Positions 10,837-22,529 of a DNA stretch of 64,000 nucleotides are shown in pieces. The DNA is taken from positions 26,033,041 to 26,097,040 of the forward strand of contig CM055094.1 in the NCBI GenBank assembly GCA_029204225.1. The letters are read 5' to 3'. Position numbers and translations under genes: made by a program. The stretch comes from Diphasiastrum complanatum. Its lineage: Eukaryota; Streptophyta; Lycopodiopsida; Lycopodiales; Lycopodiaceae. Each line of letters starts with the position of its first letter. The stretch's first letter is position 1. The notes beneath the pieces were generated by a model. It made no database searches. It was given only the letters and a program-made list of their open reading frames with translations, and was not told where the DNA came from.

Positions 10837-11961
10837 CTACGGTGGCCAGTACTTGTGCAACCGGCTACCGTTGATGGGTGTATCGAACGGTGTCCCATGT
10901 AGCTTCTCTAAATTCACGGCTCCATGATTAAGAATTTTCTTGATCCGATAAGGACCTTCACCTATGAGTTTTAATTTGCTCTTGATCGCGTTGGTTTTAT
11001 ACATCAGGACCAGATCTCCAGAGCGAAGATCCTTCTTTTGTAACCTATGATCGTGCCATGCTTTGCGTCTTTCCTTTTCGGCTGCTAGTGCATGCACAAC
11101 TAGTAAGCGTGTTTCACAGAGTTTATGTAGAGCTTCGTGGCGTAGTTGTAGAGATTTGGATTCATTCAGACGTTGTGTTGTAGCAATCCTTAATGAAGGA
11201 ATTAGAAACTCTATTGACATTATAGCATCCTGACCATATACCGATTGGAAAGGTGTTGATCAGTGCTTCCCTTATATGTTGTCTTGAATGCCCACAGAGC
11301 AGTATTCAATTTATGTTTCCAATCTGATTTGCTAGCTTCAATTGTTTTTGTGAGCACGCTACACAGGATCTTATTGGATGAATATGCTTGCCCATTACCA
11401 CGAGGATAATAAGGCGTACTAGTTCTATGGATCACAAAGAATTCCTCCAACAGGACCTTGATGGTCTCATTGATGAAATGACTTCCGCGATCGCTGACTA
11501 GCTCCATCGGGCATCCAAAGTGCACAATGATATTTTCATAAAGGAGCTTGGTAGTGGTCCTAGCATCCACTACTCTTACTGCCTTGGCTTCGACCCACTT
11601 GGTTAGATAGTCCGTGGCTACGATTATGTAGTGAGCCTGGGAACTCGTTGCTGCAGGGTGAATTGGACCAATCCAATCCCCACTTTTAGAATGGTGCTTG
11701 TGCTAAGACCGGGTGCAGTAGGTCATAATTCAATCTCGTTGGTCTCCTCGCCCTTTGGCACACATCGCACTTTCTCAAGTATTCCTCCGTATCCTTATGA
11801 ATCATTGGCCACCAACATCCTGATTGTAGGATCTTGCGAACGGTAATCTCGGAAGCAAAGTGGCCTCCACCCATGCCTTCATGTGAAAGCGAAATGATCT
11901 GGGTGGCCTCATGGGGGAGAATACACCGTCGAAGAATCTCGTCTGGTCCTCTTTGATACAA
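10837..11961 (-). pseudogene. Ty3/Gypsy integrase remnant
   Basis: Minus-strand frames encode, in order: an HHCC zinc domain (GMGGGH...CDVCQRARR, 11686-11961), the integrase core (FGCPMELVSDRGSHFIN...YYPRGNGQ, 11220-11570) and a C-terminal GPY/F-type module (GDLVLM, KLIGEGPYRIKKI, 10837-11220). The core Asp of SDRGSHF is present. The catalytic Glu that should follow GNGQA is Tyr. Frame changes between modules and a missing stretch near 11570-11686 show decay. Confidence 0.85.
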
Positions 11962-13265
11962 TTGGCCAGCAATCAGCTGAAGGTCTAGCCTTTAAGATCA
12001 ATTTCCGCTGAGCCGCCTTTGGTAGTGACTTGTCTGGTTGGCCCCGCATTAGATATTCAACAATGTCGGCAACCCATTCTGGTACTGTGTCCACGTAAAA
12101 TAAGGCAACATCGGCCAGCTCATTGTCGGGTTGGGTTGCAACCTCCTTTCCCTTGATTCGCGACATATGATCTGCCATGTAGTGTTGTTTTTCCTTGCGA
12201 ACTACTATCCAGAAATCAAATTCCAACAATAGAAGTAGCCATGTGGATTCTCTCGGTGTTGCAAGTCTTGTTAACGAGATAGAGCAAGGGTTGATGGTCC
12301 GTATAAAAAGCGAAATGTGTGGCCATCAGGTAGTGCCGAAATTTCTTAACCGCATAGATCATTGCCAGTGCTTTCTGCTCTGTGGTTGAGTAATCTGTAT
12401 CACTGAGCTGTCGGCTTGCAAATCGGATTGGAAAATTCTTTTTGTGGTCACCTGGCTAGATTAAGACTGCTCCAACTGCATACTTCGATGCGTCCGAATG
12501 CACATGAAACTCAATTGACCAATTGGGTGGGCGTAAGATTGGTGCTGAAACCAATGCATCCTTAAGCTTTTGGAAAGCCTTTAGGGTCTTCTCGTTCCAA
12601 TGTGGATCCATTGTGAGTTTATAAATTGGTCGGGCTAACTCTGCAAAATCAAGAATGAAGATCCTATAATAGTTAGCATGACCCATGAAGATGTAGACTT
12701 CGCGGATCGTTCCCGGTGGTGGTAGATCAACAATGAGCATGATCTTTGATAGATCTGTGGCGATCCCGTGTCTTGACACTATATGGCCAAGAATCAAGCC
12801 ATGTGTCACCCAAAATTGACATTTTTCTGGATTCAAGGAGATCTGGAAGTTGCGGTATGTTTGTAGCACCTTCTCCAAATTGGATAAGTGTTCTAAATCT
12901 AGTCCATGCACGCACAGATCGTCCAAGAAAATTTCAAGAAATTTTTGCAAATATTCTTTGAATGCCGCCTGCATGACTCGCTGGAAGGTGCTTGGGGCAT
13001 TGCAAAGTCTGAATGGCACCACCTTATAGGCATAGGTTCCCCATTCCGTGGCAAATGTTGTTTTGTGTTGGTCTTGGAGGGCTATCTTCACCTGGTTGTA
13101 GCTGCTGAAGCCGTCTAGAAAACTGTAGGCTTCGACACCAGCTACTCTGTCGAGGACACTTTCCGTAGATGGTAAAGGAAAATGATCCTTTTTGGTAACT
13201 GCATTTAGCGCCTTCAAACTCACACAAATTCGCATTTTGCCGTTCTTCTTGAGTACTATAAGGCC
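11909..13265 (-). pseudogene. Ty3/Gypsy reverse transcriptase-RNase H remnant
   Basis: Minus-strand pol 5' of the integrase. A 259-codon frame (12456-13235) has the RT blocks KDHFPLPSTESVLDRVAG, YSFLDGFSSYNQVKI, CNAPSTFQRVM and the catalytic IFLDDLCV, followed by connection and the first RNase H block (FHVHSDASKYAVGAVLI). RNase H resumes at 11909-12229 (MADHMSRIKG). The 5' end is cut at about 13265, inside the first RT block, and gag and protease are missing. The FLDD motif is intact, so loss comes from truncation and frame breaks. Confidence 0.9.
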
Positions 13266-13308
13266 GCATTTAAGCTGTTACTCTGCAACTCATCGTCTAT
13301 CACAATAG
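13259..13308. repeat. direct repeat unit at the Gypsy pol breakpoint (copy 1)
   Basis: Matches 13966-14019 (AGGC(C/T)GCATTTAAGC(T/C)G, then TCTGCAACTCAT(C/T)GTC). The pol reading frame ends within its first bases, so it marks a junction. Confidence 0.65.
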
Positions 13309-13460
13309 CTTATAGATGGTTGATGTGTGATGATACAACCCCTTGGAAACAATATTTGGGAATAGCTGCCTCAGAGAGCATAACAATAACATGTATAAGG
13401 CCTTCGAAAGGTGACATCCATTTGACAGCTGCCACATTCAAAGCCTTTGGATAGTTAAGA

Positions 13461-13466
<6 letters not shown>

Positions 13467-13520
<54 letters not shown>
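13467..13520. repeat. (GA)27 microsatellite
   Basis: Perfect GA run. Confidence 0.95.
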
Positions 13521-13524
<4 letters not shown>

Positions 13525-13722
13525 GTCCTTAGCAAATGGAGATCGTGGCCTGTGAGGGAAGAGCGCTAGCCATGGTAAGTTGGCGATGCACTGATTCATT
13601 GGCCCACGCATTAGGAGTGTGCCTCACTTTGCTGTGGAGGCCGAATGGTCATGCTAGGAGGAAACACTCCCTCACCTTGGATGAAAAAATCTCAAATATT
13701 AGTCAAATATACAGTGAGAACC

Positions 13723-13724
<2 letters not shown>

Positions 13725-13768
<44 letters not shown>
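13725..13768. repeat. (GA)22 microsatellite
   Basis: Perfect GA run. Confidence 0.95.
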
Positions 13769-13771
<3 letters not shown>

Positions 13772-13829
13772 TATGTAGCCGTTGTGGAGAGCATCCAAGT
13801 GAGTGCGGTTTGCGGTTCGTTCAAAGCAT

Positions 13830-14019
13830 TTAGGCCGCATAGGGACACTGAGAACCGTGAGTGACAACATTTAGGCCGCATAGGGACCGTGATGGGACCA
13901 TGATGGGCCACATAGGGACCGTGATGGGCAACATAGGGACCGTGAGAACCGTGAGTGACAACAATTAGGCTGCATTTAAGCCGTTACTGAGTTCTGCAAC
14001 TCATTGTCTATCATAATAG
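13830..14019. repeat. minisatellite CATAGGGACCGTGATGGG plus direct repeat copy 2
   Basis: Four or more imperfect units around CATAGGGACCGTGATGGG and CCGTGAGAACCGTGAGTGAC, followed by the second copy of the 13259-13308 repeat at 13966-14019. Confidence 0.7.
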
Positions 14020-14741
14020 TGAAGTGAGAGCGCGAGAGGGGCGAGAGAGAGAAGACGAAGGAAATGCCAGTGGAGAGAGGGAGAGAGAGAGGAGAGAGCG
14101 AGATGTGTGGTGAGAGAGAGAGCCAAGAGGAGAGAGAGAGGTGAAAGGGGAGGCAAGATGCATTTTAGGTTTTAGGGTTAATGTTTTTTAGGCTTTAGGG
14201 AGAGAAAAATAGCCATATGGCATATAGTGAGGTGTTGGAGAGAGAAAAAGAGAGAGAGAGTCCTCTCGTAAATTGAGTGGGCCATATCTGCCCTGAAATT
14301 GTAACGAGGTGCATCCGGCAGTTTTTCAAGGTCAAAAACCTACCCCAGAGTTCCACATTCTAGAAAGTTACAGAACTTGCGCAGGGAGAGAGAGAGAGCG
14401 CACACAGATAAAGGTGGCACTCACGGAGGGGGGGGGGGGGGGGGGAGAGAGAGCGCTCGATCTTTTTTGAGTTAGGGTTAAGGTTTTCGTCGTAGGGTTT
14501 AGGGATCTTGACATAGCGAGATATATATATATATAGCTGTGTTATATATATATATAGAGAGAGAGAAAGGGGGAGATTTATGATAGAGTCTCTTGCTCGT
14601 CTGCCTTTACACTTTTGCTTTAGGGTTTATTACTAATTTGATATTTTAGGGTTTGGAGCGATAGTAGCTTTTTCCCACTCAGCGCCATGATCCTGGACGA
14701 TCTTCTTCTCAGCGCGCGCGGTTAGTGTTTTTGTTATTGCA
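14020..14741 (+). promoter_or_regulatory. PRP17 promoter/5' region with telo-boxes
   Basis: GA-rich tracts, an 18-base G run (14428-14445) and two TA runs (14521-14535, 14543-14556) precede the gene. TTTAGGGTT/TAGGGTTT motifs occur near 14164-14178, 14467, 14494-14502, 14622-14630 and 14648-14656. AAACCCTA telo-boxes are a known promoter element of plant housekeeping and ribosomal genes; their clustering before a spliceosome gene fits that. The transcription start cannot be placed from sequence alone. Confidence 0.5.
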
Positions 14742-16813
14742 ATGGATTTGCTTGCTCAATACAAGGACGATGGCGGCAGCAGCAGCAGCAGCAGCGCAGA
14801 TTTGGAGCAGCGCTCTTCATCCACCCATTCTTCAATGCAGACACAAGAAGATGAAGCAGCGGCTACATCCCAATTTTCTGACAAGCAATCGGATCGCTCA
14901 TCCTCTCCTCCAGACTCCCCTCTTCGCATCACTCTTCCTCACAAATCCGCAGCTCCACAAGTAAGTGATACATTGCTAGTTCTCAGATCTAAGAACACTT
15001 CTTTGCTTCATAGAGCTCCTATTGATCCAGCACAGCACAAGGTGAACTTTAACCCTACTTATGAGCAACTGTGGGCGCCCATTGCTGGGCCGGCTCACCC
15101 TTATGCAAAGGATGGATTAGCTCAGGGTTTGAGAAACCACAAGCTAGGGTTTGTGGAGGATGCAGCCATATCTTCTTTTATGTTTGATGAGCAGTATAAT
15201 ACTTTCCATCGGTTCGGGTATGCGGCTGATCCTTCTGCCGCAAATGGGGATAATCTTGTGGGGGATGCCGATGCACTGAAGAATGTTGCGGGCGCAACGG
15301 TGTATAATCTGCCACAGCATGAGCACAGGAAGAGAAAGGCGGAGACGAAGCTGGAGAAGAGAATGGATGTGGATGGGGAGACGGGGGTTAAAGGCCAAGT
15401 TGATGCTGCATCGGAAAATTGGCTGCAGTTAAGTTCCAAGAGTCCATGGGCAGGAAAGAAAGAGGGCTTGCAGACCGAACTCACAGAAGAGCAGAAGAAA
15501 TACGCGGAGGAGCATGCTGAAAAGAAAGCTGAAAGGGACAAGGGTGATAGAATTGAGTTTGAGGATAAGAGCACTTTTCATGGTAAGGAAGAAGTGGACT
15601 ATCAGGGAAGATCCTGGATGGCACCTCCGAAAGATGTTAAAGCTACCAATGATCATTGCTACATTCCCAAGAGATGGATCCATTCTTGGACCGGTCACAC
15701 AAAGGGCGTTGCAGCTATCCGCTTTTTCCCTAAGTATGGGCACCTTCTTCTATCTGGTAGCATGGACACCAAAGTCAAAATTTGGGATGTTCACGGAAGT
15801 GGCAAGTGCATGAGGACCTACATGGGCCACTCAAAGGCGGTACGTGATATCTCATTTAATAACGATGGATCTAGATTTCTTAGTGCAGGGTATGATAGAA
15901 AGATAAAGCTCTGGGATACAGAAACTGGGAAGGTAGTTTCAACCTTTTCAACCGGCAAGATCCCCTATGTTGTCAAATTCCATCCTGATGAGGACAAGCA
16001 GCATGTCCTCCTTGCAGGAACAAGTGACAAGAAGATAGTACAGTGGGACATCAACACTGGGGAGATAACCCAAGAATATGATCAGCACCTGGGTGCTGTG
16101 AATACAATTACATTTGTAGACGACAATCGAAGGTTTGTTACTTCTAGTGACGATAAATCTTTGCGCGTGTGGGAATATGGTATCCCTGTTGTCATCAAGT
16201 ATATTAGCGAGCCTCATATGCACTCCATGCCATCAATTACGGTTCATCCAAACACAAATTGGCTTGCTGCTCAGAGTCTAGATAACCAGATACTGATCTA
16301 CAGCACAAGAGAGCGTTTCCGGTTGAATAAGAAGAAACGTTTTGCAGGTCACATTGCCGCTGGGTATGCTTGCCAGGTAAATTTTTCACCAGATGGACGC
16401 TTTATAATGTCTGGTGATGGTGAGGGCAAGTGCTGGTTTTGGGACTGGAAAACATGCAAGGTTTTTCGCACTCTTAAATGCCACGAAGGTGTCTGCATTG
16501 GTTGTGAATGGCATCCTCTTGAACAAAGCAAGGTGGCTACATGTGGATGGGATGGTCTTATTAAATATTGGTATGCCTCTCTCTCCCTCTCTTTCTCTCT
16601 TTGTTTGTTGTAAGCAACTTGGAGTGTTGAAGACAGTGGCTGCATGTTGAATGGAGTTTATTCTTCAAATTACATCACTTTGTAAGCATGTATTTTTTAC
16701 TTCCTGTAAGAAGTCAGCTGTGGTATAATGCATGTCTTTATTGTTCTGGATATTTCATTGGATTAGACTTCTATCTGATATCTGTGCAACTTTCTAAATG
16801 CTGCAGGGATTAA
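14742..16813 (+). CDS. PRP17: pre-mRNA splicing factor PRP17/CDC40, WD40 protein
   Basis: PRP17 acts in the second catalytic step of pre-mRNA splicing in the spliceosome. Exon 1 is 14742-16570. A GTATGC donor at 16571 and a TGCAG acceptor ending at 16806 (236-bp intron) join TG to G, giving Trp, then Asp and TAA at 16811-16813: 611 aa ending IKYWD, as in the family. Reading through the donor instead adds an unrelated Ser/Leu tail. The N-terminal third has a Gly/Ser run, a [10 protein letters not shown] block and a Lys/Glu-rich helix (about 240-275). Seven WD40 repeats span about 311-611, with IWD, LWD, QWD, VWE, FWD and YWD ends. Human and yeast homologues are somewhat shorter. The ATG is the first in frame before the conserved region. 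The coding sequence is intact. Confidence 0.93.
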
Positions 16814-18411
16814 GGTTTTACCTGATAGCAGCACCAGGTCGGCATCTAGTTGCAGTTTGGGGAGGTAAATGCAAAAGAATTTTGCATCATGCTTCTAAAA
16901 AGTTTTCCTTGAATGTTTGGAGCTCCAGAGTTGTGGATCCACTGTTTGCCTGGCCACAAAGATCCTTATTGCCCAAATATGAAGCCATTGCTTGGTGAAG
17001 TATAATAATATACTTCAAAGGCGTTTCCAGAAAATCCCCCAGTTGCACGAATGCAAAGAAGATATTTGTAAGGTTCAAATTTAAGTTGATACAATGTCGA
17101 GAATTTTGGAGACTATAAGCATGGGAATCAGACTATTTTGTGAAAAAATTTGAATAGAGAAAGGGAAAGTGGAAACGACAATATCAGAACAGTAATTCAT
17201 ATAGAGAATCCCACAGCCCCACATGAAATGATTCGCAATGATGGGAGTTATCACATTTCCAAGGACAAAAACTGATATGCTGTTGGAAATTGTGACTGTA
17301 TGTAGATTGATCATTGTAATCATCTCGTCTTTATGGTTCAAGTTCAAGAAAGGTTGTCTTCTTCTGAACATTGCAAGATTTCATGATTCCTATTTTTTTA
17401 TGCTGCAAGTTTGCCTTCAGAAAAGGATGTACGACAATCATAGGACTGAATGTCTTTGAGAGTTTTGGTTATATTGTATTTGCACTCTAGCAGCACATTA
17501 GTAAATAGCACTTGTACCTATTACCTTCAGCCCTTGTTTTAAGCTTTTTGAATATTCTCCATAAACATTTAGGGTTTGGAACCTATCTTTCTGCTCTTTC
17601 TGTAAGTTGCAGCTGGCGAGAAGGTTGCAATGCGTTTGACACTGAAAGTATTGCATTGATTAGGAAGTGTAAATCACTTCCAAGTACAGCAATGATTCAC
17701 AAGTGTTCACTTATTTTGATAATTCAATGCTTGGCAAGCTGATGGGCATTGCTTGCTGTTATTATGTTTTTTATTGCTCGCTTTCATGAAGCTTCTTGAA
17801 AATGGGCAAGCATTGAATGGTAGTTGTGTTAGTTAGAATGCACATTCCGGAATGAGCATTATGAAACGGTGGCGTTCTGGATAGGAAATGTTGCTCAAAT
17901 GTGTGAAACTCTCGAAAATGAATCAGGGCCCACAACTATTATGGGCCCCATTCTTCCTGTGAGAGAAAGGGGGAAGGGGGGTGGAGGAGCCTCATTCACT
18001 TGAGTGAGGTTCTACTATTTTCTCTTAATACTGAACCATGAGTGCCATCTAGGCCATATCCATCAGGTGTAGGCCAGTCCAGGCGGAATGTTTTAAGTTT
18101 ATGGCTTTCTAGCTAGCTGGACTTGATGTTTCCGGGCCATCGAGGCTAGACGTAGAGCAAAGCCATCCAAGCATTTTCATGTAAAACGGCATGTCATCAT
18201 AGTGACATTAATGAAAAGTTATTCATACACTTGACAACTGGAAATTTATAGTAATTTGTGTTTTGAAATTGGATATCATATTAAACAAAATAGAGCATCA
18301 ATATTGTATTTAATGGCACTGCTATATAAACGTAATGGATTTTTGGTAACTATTTTGCCCATTTCTGAACAGATAAAAAAGCAGAATAGTCACTTGTTTT
18401 TTAAATTTTTT
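16814..18411 (+). other. PRP17 3' flank, no other gene seen
   Basis: Likely begins with the 3' UTR of the gene ending at 16813. The rest is AT-rich and I find no conserved coding frame or repeat boundary in it. Confidence 0.45.
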
Positions 18412-18529
18412 TTTTAGTGCAGGTTCTGCCTGCGTCTGCCACGTGGCAGCATCGAATTGGTCTAAAAAAATTTTAGTGCTGATTTTGCTTGCGCCTGCCA
18501 CGTGGCAGCAAAGGATTGGTTTAAAAAGA
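18412..18529. repeat. 59-bp tandem duplication with a perfect G-box palindrome in each unit
   Basis: Two units of 59 bp, each TTTAGTGC...CTGCCACGTGGCAGCA...GGATTGGT-like. TGCCACGTGGCA (18437-18448 and 18496-18507) is a 12-bp perfect palindrome with a CACGTG core, the site of plant bZIP/bHLH factors. Confidence 0.8.
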
Positions 18530-18548
18530 GTCCAAAAATTCATTATCA

Positions 18549-18687
18549 ATGGAAGGGGCCAGGCAGAGGCCATTCTACCCAGTAAGGATTTTCAGAATTT
18601 TTTTAGACGAGGCCCGGAAGGGCCGAGCCTCAAATTTTTTTTGGAAATCCTTACCGGGCAGAATGGCCTCTGCCCGGCTCCTTCCAT
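18549..18687. repeat. long inverted repeat/hairpin
   Basis: Left arm 18549-18593 and right arm about 18643-18687 are complementary over about 45 bp with roughly four mismatches (ATGGAAGG(G/A)GCC...GGCCATTCT). The central 50 bp contains a further GC-rich inverted motif (GAGGCCCGG...GAGCCTC). It could be a foldback element or the end of a small MITE. Confidence 0.75.
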
Positions 18688-18689
18688 AA

Positions 18690-19576
<887 letters not shown>

Positions 19577-19689
19577 CTATATAGTACAAAACTATTTTAG
19601 AGAGAGAATGTGTGAGGTGCCGTAACAAATGTCACGCTTTTGCCTGCAAAATTGTCACCCATTTGCAAAAGGAAAAAGCAAAATAGGTT

Positions 19690-20564
19690 TAAAAAAAATG
19701 ATAAAAAAAACACAGCCTCCAAAAATATATAAACACTTTTCGTGAACTTTGAACTCTCTGGAAAATTACAGCAACCAAACCATTAATGTGAGTGATGACC
19801 ATTTGCTTCCTTGTCTCCTCCAATTTTGTCCTTTCTTGATATGTCTCCACCATAAAACTCCATGAATGAGCCTCCATCTCCATCTTGCCACAAGATATCA
19901 TCAACACTTGATGACTTGGCCATGAATGAGCGAAATATTGAACCTCCATTAGCTTCATTTCCATCAGCAAAACCAGCCAAGAATGCTAGTACAACTCCAA
20001 CAATAAGATATTGCAAGACAATGTAGCTAGTTTGTCCATATCTTGACAATTTGCACACATCCACATGAAATAGCTCAAACATGAGATAGAACAAGTAAAG
20101 TAAAATTGAACAAAAATTCCTTGCTGCTCCTTTGACCTTACTTGAGTCTTCAATAAGCTGCAAAAAGAGATCCATAACATCTTTGCCAATTACCTCTCCT
20201 TTGATGCTCTTACCTCCAAATTGCCAGCTTCCTTTTTGCCTTGTTGAAACCATTTGAGACCAATCTCTTGATATTCCTCTTGATCATCAAAGTCATTGAA
20301 AAAACTTTTTTTTCTAGATCCATTACTTGCTTTTCCAGTATGAAAACCATGAGAACCAATATCCACTTGCATAACATCATCTATACAAGAAAATTCTCCA
20401 AAACCTTGATCTTGAGGTGCTTGAGGCCTCTCCTCCACACCTGCAACAATCTCCATCAACTCATTCATCTCCAATAAGGACTCCATCCTCACCTTCCAAG
20501 TAGAATAGTTGATTGAGGTAAGCCTATCATTGCTCTCCAACATTAAGCCTCCACTTGTAGCCAT
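19690..20564 (-). pseudogene. Copia gag N-terminus fused to unidentified, possibly captured sequence
   Basis: Translation from the ATG at 20564 starts like the Copia gag at 50171: a MATSGGLML-type start, NDRLTSINYSTWKV, then ESLLEMNELMEIV and GVEERP. After about residue 53 the similarity stops and an unrelated frame runs to about 20185. A 156-codon minus frame (19783-20253) then has a strong hydrophobic helix (YIVLQYLIVGVVLAFLAGF) and a Gly/Asp-rich tail. GT-like donors (GGTAAGAG near 20206, AAGTAAGG near 20146) suggest intron-bearing genomic sequence. I do not recognise the insert. Confidence 0.5.
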
Positions 20565-21160
20565 GTTGAAGTGACATGATCTTCTCTTTCAACCTGTTCC
20601 AATGCACAAAGCACTCTCTTGAATGTCAACAAATGAACTCAAGAAGAAATCACAAAGATATGGAATCTCTCAAATCTCTTCTAGCACTTCTAACTAGAAA
20701 ATCAACACATAGAATAGTGCAATCTTGATCAACCTATGATCTATCCTCAATCTAATGATTCTTGCTCCTAAGATTGAAACACACTCAAATGAAGTTCAAT
20801 AACCTCACAAACTAGAGATCCAATCAAAATCAGGGTTTTGACAGAGTCACAAAAAATTGAATATCCCAAATTCTACATGCAATTTCTAGAAACTTGATAT
20901 ATTTTCTTGTAGCCTCCAATGAGACCTTCCTAATGCATCAAAAATCATCTAATTCCAGTTAACCAAGTGTGAAATCGGAATTGATCAAGTATATAAGCCT
21001 ATATTGAGTTTGGCCTACAAAAGATCAATTCTACACATGCAAAAATGCTGATTTTTGAGTAGAGATCAATCTAGCATGCTGTAGCATTGGTATCTCTTCC
21101 AAATCCTTGCTAAAGTTGGTTGATCCTTTCATAACCTGAAACACAATAGCTCTGATACCA

Positions 21161-21910
21161 TGTGAAGGATTTCAAATCATTCAAGATCCAATCCATGTCC
21201 CTGATCTTTGGTTACAATAAGGAGCAAACCAACAATCCTGCCAATGTAGAAAAATCGGCATCTACATACAAAATGAGATGCAAACTCAAAGAGATACTGA
21301 TCAAACATGAACCAAAACATAATTTATAGTTGATGTCCATACGGTTACAGCACCCTACTGTATTTCACATGTGTGGAATTGAAAATAGCAATAAATGATC
21401 ATTCTGCACATAGAATTGCAAGATATCATCAAGAGAGTGCACCAATGAGTAGTAGAACCCAAAGAGAACATGCATAATGATGAAATGAGAGAGAGAAGAG
21501 AGAAGATGTGTCTCTCCATGATTTACATCCTTCTATAGAGTGTCCAAACCCTATTTGGCCACTTGGCTTTCCCTCCAAAATGTAAACCCTACTATTTTTG
21601 GGTCTAGATTTAATGTACCCAAAGTTCAAATTTGAATCTCTCTCAAACTTGACTAACAACTTTCCCACACTTTCAAAAAGTGTTTATTGAATGTATTTTA
21701 AACTAATATAACTTCAAAAAGTTTATCTCTAAGTCTAAAATGAGTTTTGGCCTCCTATAGACAATTTACTAAAATATGACTAAACTAGACTAAACTAGTT
21801 GAAATCTCTCACATAAATATGCAAACTCTGCGACAACATGAGTAACAATGTAGCATGAATGGAGGCAGATTAAAATAGGATTTAGGAGAGTAGAGGAGAT
21901 AAATCCAACA
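21161..21910 (-). repeat. Copia LTR, family B (5' LTR of a minus-strand element)
   Basis: Read on the minus strand it starts TGTTGGATTTATCTCC (21910) and ends CCTTCACA (21161), 750 bp. TGGTATCAGAGC, the initiator-Met tRNA primer site, follows directly at 21149-21160. The gag start is at 20564. LTR starts at 37772 and 48208 are related, and 48978-49538 matches the downstream two thirds. Confidence 0.85.
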
Positions 21911-22164
21911 ATCACCTAATCAGGAAAGCCGTTGTACTTGGAAGTATATGGCTTTTGTGACAACTATACATAGTATATATACGGTCAACAAATCAGTATC
22001 GTTGACACGGACGAGGACATTGCAAAATCTCTCACTTCGCATTTTACATGAAGTGGTTTTCTCTCACTTCGCAAATTACGGGAAGTGGCTGGGAACGTTC
22101 CCCGTTCGAAACAGATAACCTTCGGCATTTTTCTCTCCTTTCGGGGTTTCTGCAAAAAAGCCAA

Positions 22165-22335
22165 AGGTGCCTTTAAATTCTTTTAAGGTGCCCTTAGAAA
22201 GTTGAAGGTGCCCTTAAAAAGGCGAAGATCTTTTTGACAATTCAACTCTCTTGCTCTTTTCAAAAAAGCCGAAGGTGCCCTTTAAAACAAGTTGAAGGTG
22301 CCCTTAAAAGTTGGCGAAGGTGTCTTTAGCAGTTT
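22165..22335. repeat. GAAGGTGCCCTTAAAA minisatellite
   Basis: About six dispersed-tandem copies of (G)AAGGTGCC(C)TTAAA, alternating with GTTGAAGGTG or GGCGAAGGTG. The flanking 21911-22480 otherwise shows no gene; it has two CTCTCACTTCGCA copies near 22029 and 22061. Confidence 0.65.
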
Positions 22336-22490
22336 AACCCTTAAAAATAGAGGACCTTCTAGAATTTTCTCTCTCTTCGCATTTTTTGGAAAAATGGAAA
22401 GAGGGGGTGAAGGTGTTGGAAATAGTTAAATTGTTGAACTATAAACAAGTTGACTTCTTAAAAAATAATTGAATGGAAGAGGTCGAAGGT

Positions 22491-22529
22491 AAGTGTCGCA
22501 GTTTTCGGAAAGTGCGAACTGCGACACTT
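22491..22529. repeat. perfect 13-bp stem hairpin
   Basis: AAGTGTCGCAGTT at 22491-22503 and its exact complement at 22517-22529 around a 13-nt loop. Confidence 0.9.

Noticed and set aside
15122-15574. 150-codon minus frame inside PRP17
   Set aside because: Antisense shadow of a conserved, well-supported gene.
22165-22335. Regularly repeated units considered as a CRISPR array
   Set aside because: Units and spacers are irregular and degenerate and the context is plant nuclear DNA; this is a minisatellite.
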